Shown here in pieces: positions 19,806 to 28,389 of a DNA stretch of 64,000 nucleotides. The notes under the pieces are model-generated. The model worked only from the letters and a program-made list of their open reading frames with translations. It had not been told where the DNA came from and searched no databases. Where the stretch lies: positions 434,001 through 498,000 of the forward strand of contig JACKQB010000005.1 in assembly GCA_024233115.1 (NCBI GenBank), read 5' to 3'. This stretch comes from Akkermansiaceae bacterium (GTDB taxonomy: Bacteria; Verrucomicrobiota; Verrucomicrobiia; Verrucomicrobiales; Akkermansiaceae). Positions within the stretch are counted from its first letter, which is position 1, and the number at the start of each line of letters is the position of its first letter. A program made the translations under genes and the position numbers.

Positions 19806-19833
19806 TATTTACACTTAGATCGGCTAGTGACAA
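19806..19833 (-). promoter_or_regulatory. Sigma-70-type promoter of tRNA-Gly
   Basis: On the minus strand TTGTCA (19828-19833), 16 bp, TAAATA (19806-19811). The distance to the mature tRNA 5' end is 42 bp, allowing a short 5' leader for RNase P. Confidence 0.6.
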
Positions 19834-19908
19834 GCCAATTTTTGAAAAAAATGCGGATTCTGTAACTTGGTATTTGGAATTTGGAATTTGGAACTTAAAA
19901 GACTGCGC

Positions 19909-20694
19909 ATGGACATTCTCAGCGAAATCATGGAGCACAAGCGTAGTGAGGTGGAAGCGATCCTTCCGCATCTTGAAAAATACCGCGCCGCCGCCCTTGA
20001 GAGAAACGACTTCGGTGGATTCCGGGCCGCGCTTGATCTAGGCCCGGACCGACTCAGTATCATCGCGGAGGTGAAACACGCATCCCCCTCGGCTGGGGTG
20101 ATTGACCCCGATTTTGACCCACTTCGCCAGGCCGGCATGTACCTCGACGGGGGCGCCAGCTGTATGTCGGTGCTGACGGATCAGAAATACTTCCAAGGCT
20201 CGTTGGCGGACCTGACAAGGATTTCCCCCATTTCCAATATCCCGCTGCTTAGAAAAGACTTCATCCGTCACGAGATCCAGATTTACGAGGCGATCATTGC
20301 GGGCGCGGATGCTATTTTGCTCATTGTCGCCGCTCTCGACGATGAAACCCTGAAACGCCTCTATCGGGAGGCCCGCGATTTCCAGTTGGATGTCTTGGTG
20401 GAAGTCCATGATTTGGCGGAAATGGACAGGGCGCTCGACCTCGGGGCGGATCTGATCGGGATCAATAACAGGAGCTTGAAAACTTTTAAAACCGACCTCG
20501 CCACCACCGAACGGCTGGCTGATGAGGTGGGTGACGATGTTCTACTTGTCAGTGAATCGGGGATTAAAACGGCAGCCGACTGCTTACGCGTCCTCGAGGC
20601 CGGAGCCAACGCCATCCTGGTCGGTGAAACCCTGATGCGCGCCAACAATCCAGCCGAGACCATGCAGCAATGGCTGGATATCAGGTTAAAGTGA
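19909..20694 (+). CDS. trpC: Indole-3-glycerol phosphate synthase (TrpC)
   Basis: A 261-residue TIM barrel that closes CdRP to indole-3-glycerol phosphate in tryptophan synthesis. Key motifs: SIIAEVKHASPSAG (catalytic Lys), SVLTDQKYFQGS, LLRKDFI, ADAILLIVAAL, LVEVHD, GINNRSLKTF, LVSESGI and ILVGETLM. ATG 19909 is chosen because the upstream in-frame extension is a low-complexity dispersed repeat (TTTGGAATTTGGAA). The gene stands apart from other trp genes. A partial, diverged copy of its 3' end lies at 22302. Confidence 0.95.
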   Translation: MDILSEIMEHKRSEVEAILPHLEKYRAAALERNDFGGFRAALDLGPDRLSIIAEVKHASPSAGVIDPDFDPLRQAGMYLDGGASCMSVLTDQKYFQGSLADLTRISPISNIPLLRKDFIRHEIQIYEAIIAGADAILLIVAALDDETLKRLYREARDFQLDVLVEVHDLAEMDRALDLGADLIGINNRSLKTFKTDLATTERLADEVGDDVLLVSESGIKTAADCLRVLEAGANAILVGETLMRANNPAETMQQWLDIRLK

Positions 20695-20747
20695 TTTTCG
20701 CCTTTTTATGGTTCCGTCAGCTGGCGCAAACGTGTTAGCCTGTCGGC

Positions 20748-21419
20748 GTGGCTAGAAAATTTTCAGCGCTGGTTGCAGGCTTATTGTTGGGTTCTTGCTT
20801 GCCTGTGCATGCCGGGATGACGGTGATTACACTCACCGATGTGGCCGAGGCCCGGTTGCAGAGCGTTTCCTTTTTCTGCGTCGTTTACCTGTTGTTAGCA
20901 TGGGGGGTGAAGTTGCTTTGGAACTATCTGGCAAAGTCGTTCGGGTGGATGCCACGGATTAATTACCGACGTGCGCTCGCGTTGATGCTGGTAAGTGGTT
21001 TGTTTCTCTACGTGATTCTCACCATGATCTCCGGTGCGCGGGAATTGCTGACGCCGGGAGCCTGGAAAAAACAAGGTATAGGCTATGAGTTAAGCTCAGG
21101 GGAAAAGCCGCCAAGCAAGGAGGTCCGCAAAGAAGCCATTCAAAAACTCAAAACCAAGCTCTGGGTATACGCGAGGGAACACGATGGAAAATTACCGCAC
21201 GGGATTTTTGACAAGTCGTTTGACTCCTACCACTGGGCATTGCCAGAGGTGACGGGATACTATGCCTACATTCCAACACAAAAGCTAGGTGGTGGGCGGG
21301 ACATCCTTGTTTATGAGCCGGGCGTGATGGGCAGAAAACGCTTTGTCATACTCACCGATGGCAGTGTGGAAGCATGGTCTGAAGATACGCTGAGGACAGC
21401 ATTGGAACGCGATGAGTGA
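20748..21419 (+). CDS. Membrane protein of unknown function, first of an overlapping pair
   Basis: A 223-residue protein starting with GTG. A signal-like first segment (ALVAGLLLGSCLPVHAG) is followed by two transmembrane helices (about residues 40-60 and 80-97). The soluble C-terminal half has KEAIQKLKTKLWVYAREHDGK then a hydrophobic/aromatic block ending FVILTDGSVEAW. This layout (helix with a Glu/Lys/Tyr pattern, then a DG-containing strand) resembles the C-terminal domain of type II pseudopilin/H-X9-DG proteins, but that is only a resemblance. It overlaps the next gene by 8 bp, so translational coupling is likely. Function unknown. Confidence 0.7.
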   Translation: MARKFSALVAGLLLGSCLPVHAGMTVITLTDVAEARLQSVSFFCVVYLLLAWGVKLLWNYLAKSFGWMPRINYRRALALMLVSGLFLYVILTMISGARELLTPGAWKKQGIGYELSSGEKPPSKEVRKEAIQKLKTKLWVYAREHDGKLPHGIFDKSFDSYHWALPEVTGYYAYIPTQKLGGGRDILVYEPGVMGRKRFVILTDGSVEAWSEDTLRTALERDE

Positions 21420-22239
21420 AGAAGCATCAACGGCAAATCAGCCAGCTAAGAAAAAAGCAGCCACGCAGGTCTCCCGACTTGCAGGGTGCCTTGTCATCGG
21501 TTTGGTCCTTCTTTTTTTTGGCGTGGTCGTTTTCGGGTCCACGATTTTAGTCGAAATTCCCTACCATCTCGCCGTTGGTTGGGTTTTCTTCCTGCTGTCG
21601 AATGTCAGGGCATTGGAACTCAACTGGGAGATGGCAGCCTGTGGGGTAGGCGCACTGCTGTTAGCTGTGTTTGGTTTCCACCGGTTTCTCATTTGGGTAA
21701 GAAAAGACAAACCGTGGAAGTGGTCGTGGACGGTCAGCATGACGGCCATGATGTTGATGCTCTTTGCCGCCTCCATCTCAATGACAGGAATCATCCATCA
21801 GCTCGGGTGGATGGCACGTGAACCTCTGACCCAAAGCAGCAACCGCGCGCTCCTCACTGTGAACGTGAGTAACGCGAAGCAGATTTTCTATTCACTCGTT
21901 GAGTATGAAGATGAGCACGGGCAGTTCCCGGACCACTTGCAAGCTCTCGTCATTGAGGGGCTTGTTTCAGCTGGGGCGATGGAAGAATTAAGTTTTCATC
22001 CAGAGCGAGAAAGGGCCACCGAGCCATGGATTTACCTCGGGGAAGGTAAGTCATTTTTCGATGGCAGTGAAAAGGAAGGATCTAACGAGTATCCCCTCAT
22101 CATCTCCCCCAGACCGGTCAGGGGAAAGTGGGTCGTGCTGCGAATAGATGGAGCTGTGACGAGCTATCCCACTCAAAGTCTTATGAGGAAGTACCCATGG
22201 CTCGCCGAGCGTCTGCCGAATCTGTTCGCCGACCGATAA
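21412..22239 (+). CDS. Membrane protein of unknown function, second of an overlapping pair
   Basis: A 275-residue protein with four hydrophobic segments in the first 140 residues (about 24-48, 52-66, 75-93, 105-128). The C-terminal soluble domain repeats the pattern of its upstream partner: NAKQIFYSLVEYEDEHGQFPDHL, a strand region, then WVVLRIDGAVTSYPT. The two proteins therefore probably share a domain and act together, perhaps as a paralogous pair. It starts inside the preceding gene. The stop codon at 22237-22239 is one base from a fragment of a GH13 gene, which dates this pair before or at a rearrangement. Confidence 0.7.
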   Translation: MSEEASTANQPAKKKAATQVSRLAGCLVIGLVLLFFGVVVFGSTILVEIPYHLAVGWVFFLLSNVRALELNWEMAACGVGALLLAVFGFHRFLIWVRKDKPWKWSWTVSMTAMMLMLFAASISMTGIIHQLGWMAREPLTQSSNRALLTVNVSNAKQIFYSLVEYEDEHGQFPDHLQALVIEGLVSAGAMEELSFHPERERATEPWIYLGEGKSFFDGSEKEGSNEYPLIISPRPVRGKWVVLRIDGAVTSYPTQSLMRKYPWLAERLPNLFADR

Positions 22240-22240
22240 C

Positions 22241-22299
22241 TTACTCAATCTCCAGATAGAGAGCAGCCTTGGCAGGGAGTTTTTCTATCACGAGTCCAT
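22241..22299 (-). pseudogene. 3'-terminal fragment of a GH13 gene
   Basis: The minus strand encodes DGLVIEKLPAKAALYLEIE and a stop, nearly the same as the C-terminus of the complete GH13 protein at 23297 (KGLVIDQLPAKAALYLEIE). Most base differences are synonymous. The fragment breaks off at about 22300 into a trpC fragment. Confidence 0.8.
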
Positions 22300-22301
22300 C
22301 C

Positions 22302-22394
22302 GATGATGTGGGAAATGACGTTTTACTGGTCAGCGAATCCAGAATCCCCCCCGCCGAGACCATGCAGCAGTGGTTGGATATCAGGCTGAAGTGA
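22302..22394 (+). pseudogene. 3'-terminal fragment of trpC with internal in-frame deletion
   Basis: Thirty-one codons ending in TGA encode GNDVLLVSES, then PAETMQQWLDIRLK. They match the real trpC at 20521-20565 and 20649-20694, with about 84 bp missing between. Nearly all base differences are synonymous (for example CAA/CAG, TTA/CTG), so the source was a functional trpC that had already diverged. Confidence 0.85.
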
Positions 22395-22401
22395 TTGGTT
22401 G

Positions 22402-22548
22402 CTTTGGGAGTGCGGCGAGCGATCGCCGCTTTTGGATCGCCGGTGATGTATGCTCCGTCATGAAAGGTGGATTCGCCAAGTAACGCGCCTTCTGCTATCG
22501 AAGTGCAAGGGCGCGCCAAAGCGGCGATCGCTCGCCGCACTCCCAAAG
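22402..22548. repeat. REPIN of REP family A, left of the RAYT gene
   Basis: Inverted arms CTTTGGGAGTGCGGCGAGCG (start 22402) and CGCTCGCCGCACTCCCAAAG (end 22548), each carrying GATCGCCGC, with about 80 bp between. The inner sequence is homologous, in reverse orientation, to that of the REPIN at 23153. Confidence 0.92.
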
Positions 22549-22599
22549 ATTGACCTCGAAAAATATTGATGCATGTGTTAGGCGGGGTAAAATGCATCC

Positions 22600-23151
22600 A
22601 TGTCTAGTGATGCCAGTCCTGTACTCTGGCCACATGCTCCACCGCATTATCTTGGGGCTGCTGGGGTGTATATGGTAACGGCCGGGACATACGGGAAAGA
22701 GCATTTTTTCCGTAACAGAAATCGCCTCCAGCATCTGACCAACAACCTTATTGCACTAGCAAAGCAACACCAGTGGCAGATGCAGGCTTGGGCTGTGTTT
22801 TCCAATCACTATCACTTTATCGCATCATCGCCAGAGGATGGTGCACAGAATTTAGGAAGGTGGCTTGGGGCACTGCATCGCCGGTCTGCCACCATGGTCA
22901 ACAAGCTTGATGAGACGCCGGGAAGAAAAGTCTGGCACAATTATTGGGAAAGCCACATTACTTTCGAGAAATCGTATTACGCCAGACTGCACTACGTCCA
23001 TGAGAACCCGGTTAAATACGGCCTGGTCACTCATGCCGAAGCTTACGACTGGTGCTCTGCCGCATGGTTTGCGGAACATGCTGCACCTGCATTTAGGAAA
23101 ACAGTGGAGTCGTTTAAGATTGATCGAGTCAATGTGCGTGATGACTTCTGA
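22600..23151 (+). CDS. REP-associated tyrosine transposase (RAYT), family 2
   Basis: A 183-residue Y1 transposase. The HUH motif is FSNHYHFIAS (His70, His72); LGALHRRSATMVN and WHNYWESHITFEKSYYARLHYVHENPVKYG follow, with tyrosines in the position of the catalytic residue, and then YDWCSAAWF. It is the compact RAYT form lacking a C-terminal extension. It sits between two REPINs, starting 51 bp after the first; its stop codon ends 1 bp before the second begins. This is the expected arrangement of a RAYT with the REPs it acts on. It is not closely similar to the RAYT at 10579. Confidence 0.88.
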   Translation: MSSDASPVLWPHAPPHYLGAAGVYMVTAGTYGKEHFFRNRNRLQHLTNNLIALAKQHQWQMQAWAVFSNHYHFIASSPEDGAQNLGRWLGALHRRSATMVNKLDETPGRKVWHNYWESHITFEKSYYARLHYVHENPVKYGLVTHAEAYDWCSAAWFAEHAAPAFRKTVESFKIDRVNVRDDF

Positions 23152-23152
23152 T

Positions 23153-23293
23153 CTTTGGGAGTGCGGCGAGCGATTGCCGCTTTGGCATGTCCTTGCTCTT
23201 CGATTGCAGAAGTCGAGTTGTTTGGCGTGTCACCTTTCCTGACGGAGCATATATCCTCGGTGATCCAAAAGCGGCGATTGCTCGCCGCACTCC
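23153..23293. repeat. REPIN of REP family A, right of the RAYT gene
   Basis: Arms CTTTGGGAGTGCGGCGAGCG (from 23153) and CGGCGATTGCTCGCCGCACT. The interior, read backward, matches the interior of the 22402 REPIN (shared TATGCTCCGTCA and ATCGAAG blocks), so the pair is inverted around the RAYT. It ends 3 bp before the GH13 stop codon. Confidence 0.92.
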
Positions 23294-23296
23294 TAA

Positions 23297-25156
23297 TTAC
23301 TCAATCTCCAAATAGAGAGCTGCCTTGGCGGGTAGCTGGTCAATCACCAGCCCCTTCGAAGGAAGATCGGTATCATTGGCCTTGAGGGTGATGTTTGAGC
23401 CGAGTCGATCCGTAAACGTCAGTAATTCCCGGGTGCTGAGTTTACCGCCTAACCATTCGATGGCACCGTCCGGGATCTGGATGTGGACGTTGCTGAGCGC
23501 CTCGTTAGGATTGAGGTTGGCGACAACGAGGAATGCCTGGCCGGTGGATTGATCCCGACGCAGGAAGCTATAGAGCCAGTGGCCGGACGCTGCTTCGCCG
23601 TGTGTTCTGCCGTAATGTTCATTTCCCTGGTTGGCATGGTTAAGCCCGTAAAAATCACCCCGGGTGAACGCGGGTTCGGCACAGGTGTTTATGAGTCTGG
23701 AGTAGAAGCTCCGTAAGTCCTTCTGTCCGGCTGTTAGTTTGGCGCCATCGTATCGATGGTTGTTGACCCACGGCGTCATGCTGGGTAGCGACCAGTAATC
23801 AAAGATGCTGCTACGGCCGTCATCACCGCTGAAGCCCTCGGCGCCCTCGGCGGCTTCGCCGACTTCCTGACCGCTGTAGAGCATGATCGGTCCGCGTCCG
23901 AGACCAAATAAAATGGCCGAGACAGGAATGCCGATTTCCCGGCCGCTGCCGGCCCAGTTCCCCTTGGAGGCGAGCCGGACTTCATCGTGGTTCTCGGCGT
24001 AGCGTAGTGATTTGTGGAGCAGGTTGGAAAATGGATTGGCGGCCCCATCGATGTCGTTGGCCCATTTTTGGCCCTCAACGGTATGTTTGATGGTGTCGTA
24101 GGTGGGGTCGTCGTAAACAGCGTCAAACCCAGCTGTCAGTAGGTCCTCAAGGACGTTGCCTTCGGTGAGTTTGGAGGGGTCGTTATCGTAGGCTTCCGCC
24201 ATAAAAAACACCTTTTCGTCGCGCGCCTTGCAGCGTTGTGTCTGCCAGCTCCAGTAAGCCATGGGCACCATGTGCGCCATATCGACCCGGAAACCGTCCA
24301 CGCCCATATCCTGCCAGTAGGCGAGGATGGCATCCATTTTCCGCCAGGTATCCGGGGTGTCACCAGGTTTGGCATCCGCCTTGGGAAGCGGGTGGAGGTC
24401 GTCACGCGGCGGCCCCAAGGTGAAGTCGTGACCGTAATTGAGTTTGATGGTTTCAAACCAATCATTGATCGACGGTGACCAGGAGATGACGTTGTTGCCC
24501 GTGACCTTGCCGTGTTTGCTCTCAGGCTCGTAAGGCACATGCTGTCCATCCTTGGTAGGCAGCTTGAGGGGGGCACCACCACCGGGGTGAAGATCACCGA
24601 GGTAGAAGAAGTTGTTGTTGATGTTGAAAAAGTGACCGGTGTCGTCGTTTTTCCCAAAGGATAATTCGGGTCTAACATCACTGCTGTAGGAGCGGGCGAC
24701 GTGGTTCGGGACAAAGTCGATGATTGCCTTTAACCCATGTTTTTCAATGCGCTTGAGCAAGGCGCGGAACTCATCGAGTCGGTTGGCAGGAACGGTGGCG
24801 TAGTCGGGGCAAACGTCAAAATAATCACGGATGGCGTATGGCGAGCCTGCCTTGCCTTTGACCAGAATGGGATTGTCGGCGGGTCGGTCTGGGTAAGCGG
24901 TGGAGCTGGCCTGCTCTAACACACCGGTCAGCCAGATGTGGGTGATGCCGAGCTCCTTGATTGATTTCAGGGCCGCGTCATTGATGTCGTCAAACTTGCC
25001 GCAACCATTCTCGGCCATGGTGCCGTCGGTTTTACGCGTCTCATTGGTATTGCCGAAATGGCGCACCATGAGCTGATAGATATGCGGTCGGGTAGTCTGA
25101 TCCACGGCGTGCAGTGTGACTGGCGCGAAGATGATTGCAAGGAGGAGGTATTTCAT
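23297..25156 (-). CDS. Secreted alpha-amylase-family glycoside hydrolase (GH13)
   Basis: A 619-residue protein with a signal peptide (KYLLLAIIFAPVTLHA). The four GH13 regions are clear: DFVPNH, GFRVDMAHM with nucleophile Asp292, MAEAYD with acid/base Glu321 and AENHDEVR with Asp391. An insertion between regions I and II covers about 130 residues. A C-terminal beta-sandwich ends in KAALYLEIE. It should cleave alpha-glucosidic bonds in starch-like glycans in the periplasm or outside. The MFS sugar transporter upstream on the same strand, 108 bp away, suggests one maltodextrin-use operon. The exact specificity (amylase, glucosidase, transferase) is not fixed. Confidence 0.9.
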   Translation of the reverse strand: MKYLLLAIIFAPVTLHAVDQTTRPHIYQLMVRHFGNTNETRKTDGTMAENGCGKFDDINDAALKSIKELGITHIWLTGVLEQASSTAYPDRPADNPILVKGKAGSPYAIRDYFDVCPDYATVPANRLDEFRALLKRIEKHGLKAIIDFVPNHVARSYSSDVRPELSFGKNDDTGHFFNINNNFFYLGDLHPGGGAPLKLPTKDGQHVPYEPESKHGKVTGNNVISWSPSINDWFETIKLNYGHDFTLGPPRDDLHPLPKADAKPGDTPDTWRKMDAILAYWQDMGVDGFRVDMAHMVPMAYWSWQTQRCKARDEKVFFMAEAYDNDPSKLTEGNVLEDLLTAGFDAVYDDPTYDTIKHTVEGQKWANDIDGAANPFSNLLHKSLRYAENHDEVRLASKGNWAGSGREIGIPVSAILFGLGRGPIMLYSGQEVGEAAEGAEGFSGDDGRSSIFDYWSLPSMTPWVNNHRYDGAKLTAGQKDLRSFYSRLINTCAEPAFTRGDFYGLNHANQGNEHYGRTHGEAASGHWLYSFLRRDQSTGQAFLVVANLNPNEALSNVHIQIPDGAIEWLGGKLSTRELLTFTDRLGSNITLKANDTDLPSKGLVIDQLPAKAALYLEIE

Positions 25157-25264
25157 TTTTTGAGGAAGATGACCGCGAAAGGACGCGAAATGCGCGAAAG
25201 GAAGACTTGGCTTATGTGTTCAATTTCGAAAACCACGGAATACACTGAATACGCGGAAGGGGTA

Positions 25265-26617
25265 TTAGTGGCCTGCGGGCAGGGTGCTGGTATCTGCACC
25301 GCTGCCATCCTCTTGGACGATGAGCATGAACAAACTGGCGACGATGAGCGAAACTCCACCGGTCAGAATAGCCATCATCGAGTCGCCACCAAAGACAGAG
25401 CCGACAATGTTCCCCATGCTCAGGGAGACGACGACCTGGGGGATGACGATGAAGAAGTTGAAGACTCCCATGTAGAATCCCATCTTGGCCGGGGGCAGGA
25501 CGGATGACAGGATGGCGTAGGGCATCGACAGGATGGATGCCCAGGCGATGCCCACGGCGGTCATGGAAACCAGCAACATGTGCTGGTCAGTAACGAATTT
25601 GACGCTGATCAGACCCGCTCCACCAATCAAGAGACAGACGAGGTGGATCATCTTGGGGGAGAATTTTCTGGAGAGAGCCAGCAGCACAAAGGAGAAGGCA
25701 AAGCACACCAGGTTATAGGTGGCAAAACAGATACCTGTCCAGGCACCCGCTTCCTCGATCACCGATTTCCATGCCGCTTCGTTGGCGGGGTCACCACCGA
25801 AGACTTGGCGTGCGATCGCGGGAGTCCAGTAAATCCACATGCAGAAAAGGGCCGTCCAGGTAAAAAACTGCACGACCGCGAGCTGGCGCATCGTTTTTGG
25901 CATCGAGCCGATTCCCTCGACGAGCTCCACCAGAAAGCCACCGACACCACGTGACTCGGCTTTCATTTTTTTAAATGCCTCCATATCCTCTGGGGGATAC
26001 TCTGGAGTCGTCATAATGGTATAAACCACAGCAATAAACAGGGCTGCCGCACCCATGTGGAAGGAAATCATCACCGCCTTCGGGATGGAGTCACCTTCAG
26101 AGGCGCCAGTTTCCACCCCAAACCAATTCGTCAGCATCCACGGCATGGCAGAGGCAATCACTGCACCGAGACCGATGAATAAACTCTGCACGGAAAAACC
26201 CTTGGCGCGCTGATCGGCTGGGAGCTTGTCGGCCACAAAAGCCCGGAACGGCTCCATGGTGATGTTGATCGATGCATCCAGAATCCACAGTAGCCCGACC
26301 GCCATCCACAGCGCCGACGAATGTGGCATCGCCACCAGAGCGATACTAGCGAGAATGGCCCCGACCAGGAAATACGGTCGCCTTCTGCCGAGTCCCGTCC
26401 AGGTCCGGTCGCTCATATAACCGACGATCGGCTGGATGATCAGTCCGGTGAGAGGCGCGGCGATCCAGAGGATGGAAAGCTGGTCCTCCTTGGCTCCGAG
26501 GAAAGAGTAAATCGATGACATGTTAGCCATTTGCAGGCCCCAACCGAACTGGATACCGAGGAATCCAAAGGACATGTTCCAGATTTGCCAGAATGAGAGA
26601 CGTGGTTTTTCGTTCAT
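25265..26617 (-). CDS. MFS sugar transporter of the SLC45/maltose-transporter type
   Basis: A 450-residue inner-membrane protein with about 12 transmembrane helices. The N-terminus has the family pattern WNMSFGFLGIQFGWGLQMANMS, followed by GYMSDRTWTGLGRRRPYFLVGAI, the typical loop 2-3 signature. It belongs with bacterial sucrose/maltose:H+ symporters. Together with the GH13 gene downstream it would import released maltose or related disaccharides. The 108-bp gap to GH13 contains a dispersed low-complexity repeat (GACCGCGAAAGGACGCGAAA), without a terminator. Confidence 0.88.
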   Translation of the reverse strand: MNEKPRLSFWQIWNMSFGFLGIQFGWGLQMANMSSIYSFLGAKEDQLSILWIAAPLTGLIIQPIVGYMSDRTWTGLGRRRPYFLVGAILASIALVAMPHSSALWMAVGLLWILDASINITMEPFRAFVADKLPADQRAKGFSVQSLFIGLGAVIASAMPWMLTNWFGVETGASEGDSIPKAVMISFHMGAAALFIAVVYTIMTTPEYPPEDMEAFKKMKAESRGVGGFLVELVEGIGSMPKTMRQLAVVQFFTWTALFCMWIYWTPAIARQVFGGDPANEAAWKSVIEEAGAWTGICFATYNLVCFAFSFVLLALSRKFSPKMIHLVCLLIGGAGLISVKFVTDQHMLLVSMTAVGIAWASILSMPYAILSSVLPPAKMGFYMGVFNFFIVIPQVVVSLSMGNIVGSVFGGDSMMAILTGGVSLIVASLFMLIVQEDGSGADTSTLPAGH

Positions 26618-26742
26618 AATTAATATAGAGGTAAAATGGCGCAGGTATCAGTATACCATTCAAAATGGCCATCGGTTACTCCCATTCTTGCCAAATTTGC
26701 GGGAATGCGGAGGAGAATAAGGCGGGATATCTAATCCGATGG

Positions 26743-27162
26743 TTAACTCCACCCCAGCCAGTTGTTCAAAATCTCCACCGCTGCCGCTTGGTCGATGAGG
26801 CTTTTCTGGCGTTTGGCGTTTTTTCCTGCCTGATGGAGTTTTTCCGCCGCTGCGACGGTTGTCAGGGTTTCATCGCAGAAATGAAGCGGGATGCAGGGCA
26901 GTCGCTCGGCGAGTTCTTTGCCGAATTTACGCACCTTCTCAGAAGCGCTGCCTTCACTGCCGTCGAGGCGGAGCGGCAGGCCTAACACCATCTGTTTGAT
27001 CTGACGTTGCTGCACGAGTTCCGCGATGCGTTCGATAGGGTCGCACACCCTGACCTGAATGGTCTCCACCGGATGCGCCATGATGCCGACCGGATCCGTC
27101 GCGGCGATACCGATACGGGCGTCACCGTGGTCGATGGCTAGGACTGGGTGTTCTGGGGTCAT
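26743..27162 (-). CDS. ruvX: Putative pre-16S rRNA nuclease / Holliday junction resolvase YqgF (RuvX)
   Basis: A 139-residue RNase H-fold protein. Motifs: LAIDHGDARIGIAATD (first catalytic Asp), LGLPLRLDGSEG, CDETLTT (catalytic Glu) and the C-terminal LIDQAAAVEILNNWL (last Asp). In E. coli YqgF trims the 5' end of pre-16S rRNA. The length is normal. It lies 35 bp beyond the stop-proximal side of the guanylyltransferase gene on the same strand. Confidence 0.93.
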   Translation of the reverse strand: MTPEHPVLAIDHGDARIGIAATDPVGIMAHPVETIQVRVCDPIERIAELVQQRQIKQMVLGLPLRLDGSEGSASEKVRKFGKELAERLPCIPLHFCDETLTTVAAAEKLHQAGKNAKRQKSLIDQAAAVEILNNWLGWS

Positions 27163-27197
27163 GGGTAATTAGAATAGTTAATCCTGTCCGAAATAAA

Positions 27198-28277
27198 TTA
27201 CAATAGATGATCGGGCAGCTGCGGCCCGAGGTTTTTAATCGCGTCGGCCTGGTGGCGGTTGGCGATGAGGAGGGCGTCATCGGTCTGGACCACAATCAAA
27301 TCATCAACACCTAACAGCGCTATCTTGGTATCCTTGCGGGCGTTGAAAACGATGTTGTTCTCCGAGTCGATCTCGGCGAGCTCGGTATTGGTCTGGTTGT
27401 TGTTGCCCTGGATGCCGAGGTACTTCGCCACCGAGATCCATGAGCCGACGTCATCCCAGTCGAAGGTCGCCTCGATGTTGAGCACGCGGGAGGCGTTTTC
27501 CATCAGGGCATAGTCGATGGAAATCGGTGTCAGGGTGGGGAACTGGTCGGCGACGGTTTGCAGCACATCATCCGACTTGCCAATTTCCTCAATAAACCCA
27601 GCCAGTTCGGGGGCGTGCCGGGTCAGTTCATCCACCACGGTTTTCACCGACCAGATAAACATGCCGGCGTTCCAGGCAAAGTTCCCCTGGGCAAGAAACG
27701 ACTCCGCCAGCTCGGGGTTGGGTTTTTCCCGGAAGCGGGTGACTTCGCAGGGTGTATGATCGAGTGACGGGCCATCGAGCAGGGCGGATGCGCCGCGCTC
27801 GATGTAGCCAAAGGCGGGACATGCCCAGGTGGGTTTGATGCCGACGGTAACCAGGGCGGCATTGTGCGCTGCCGCCGTCATGGCGTCGCGCATGACCGAC
27901 TGGTAGGCTGCGGTGTCGTTGATCAGCTGGTCCGACGGCAGCACCATCATGGTGGCATCCGGATTGCGCGCCGCCACCAGGCCGATACCGAGTGCGACGG
28001 CCGGGGCGGTGTCGCGTTTGGCGGGTTCGGCGAAAATATTCTCCGGAGGAAGCTCCGAGGCGACGGCTCTAACTGCCTCGACCTGTAGTTCGTTGGTCAG
28101 GATCAGGATGTTTTCCTTTGGGATCAAACCCTCGAGCCGGGAAATGGTTTGGTTCAACAAGGTGGCCTCACCAAAGAGGTTGAGGAGTTGTTTCGGTTTT
28201 GCGTTTCTGGAAAGTGGCCAGAAGCGGGTGCCGCTGCCGCCGGCGAGGATAAGGGCATACTGGTTGGGGGCGCTCAT
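27198..28277 (-). CDS. manC: Mannose-1-phosphate guanylyltransferase
   Basis: A 359-residue nucleotidyltransferase making GDP-mannose from mannose-1-phosphate and GTP. The N-terminus has the signature LILAGGSGTRFWPLSR with KPKQLLNLFG; FVWS-like FAWNAGMFIWSV and SIDYALMENA are typical of the GDP-mannose pyrophosphorylase family. The C-terminal isomerase cupin of type II enzymes is absent, so this is the single-function form. ATG 28277 is chosen over 28349 because it matches the family start. The product would feed glycan or lipid glycosylation. Confidence 0.9.
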   Translation of the reverse strand: MSAPNQYALILAGGSGTRFWPLSRNAKPKQLLNLFGEATLLNQTISRLEGLIPKENILILTNELQVEAVRAVASELPPENIFAEPAKRDTAPAVALGIGLVAARNPDATMMVLPSDQLINDTAAYQSVMRDAMTAAAHNAALVTVGIKPTWACPAFGYIERGASALLDGPSLDHTPCEVTRFREKPNPELAESFLAQGNFAWNAGMFIWSVKTVVDELTRHAPELAGFIEEIGKSDDVLQTVADQFPTLTPISIDYALMENASRVLNIEATFDWDDVGSWISVAKYLGIQGNNNQTNTELAEIDSENNIVFNARKDTKIALLGVDDLIVVQTDDALLIANRHQADAIKNLGPQLPDHLL

Positions 28278-28389
28278 GGCGATAGCATGAGAGGGATTTT
28301 TGGGATGTAAAAGAGAGAAACGCCGAAATTCTCCGTCATTTCCGAGCATTTGCGCTTTTATCCTGAAATTACGAGGCTAGAATATAACC

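Noticed and set aside
19242..23293. CRISPR array
   Set aside because: The repeats are a few long units or inverted pairs, not short direct repeats with unique equal spacers, and no cas genes are near.
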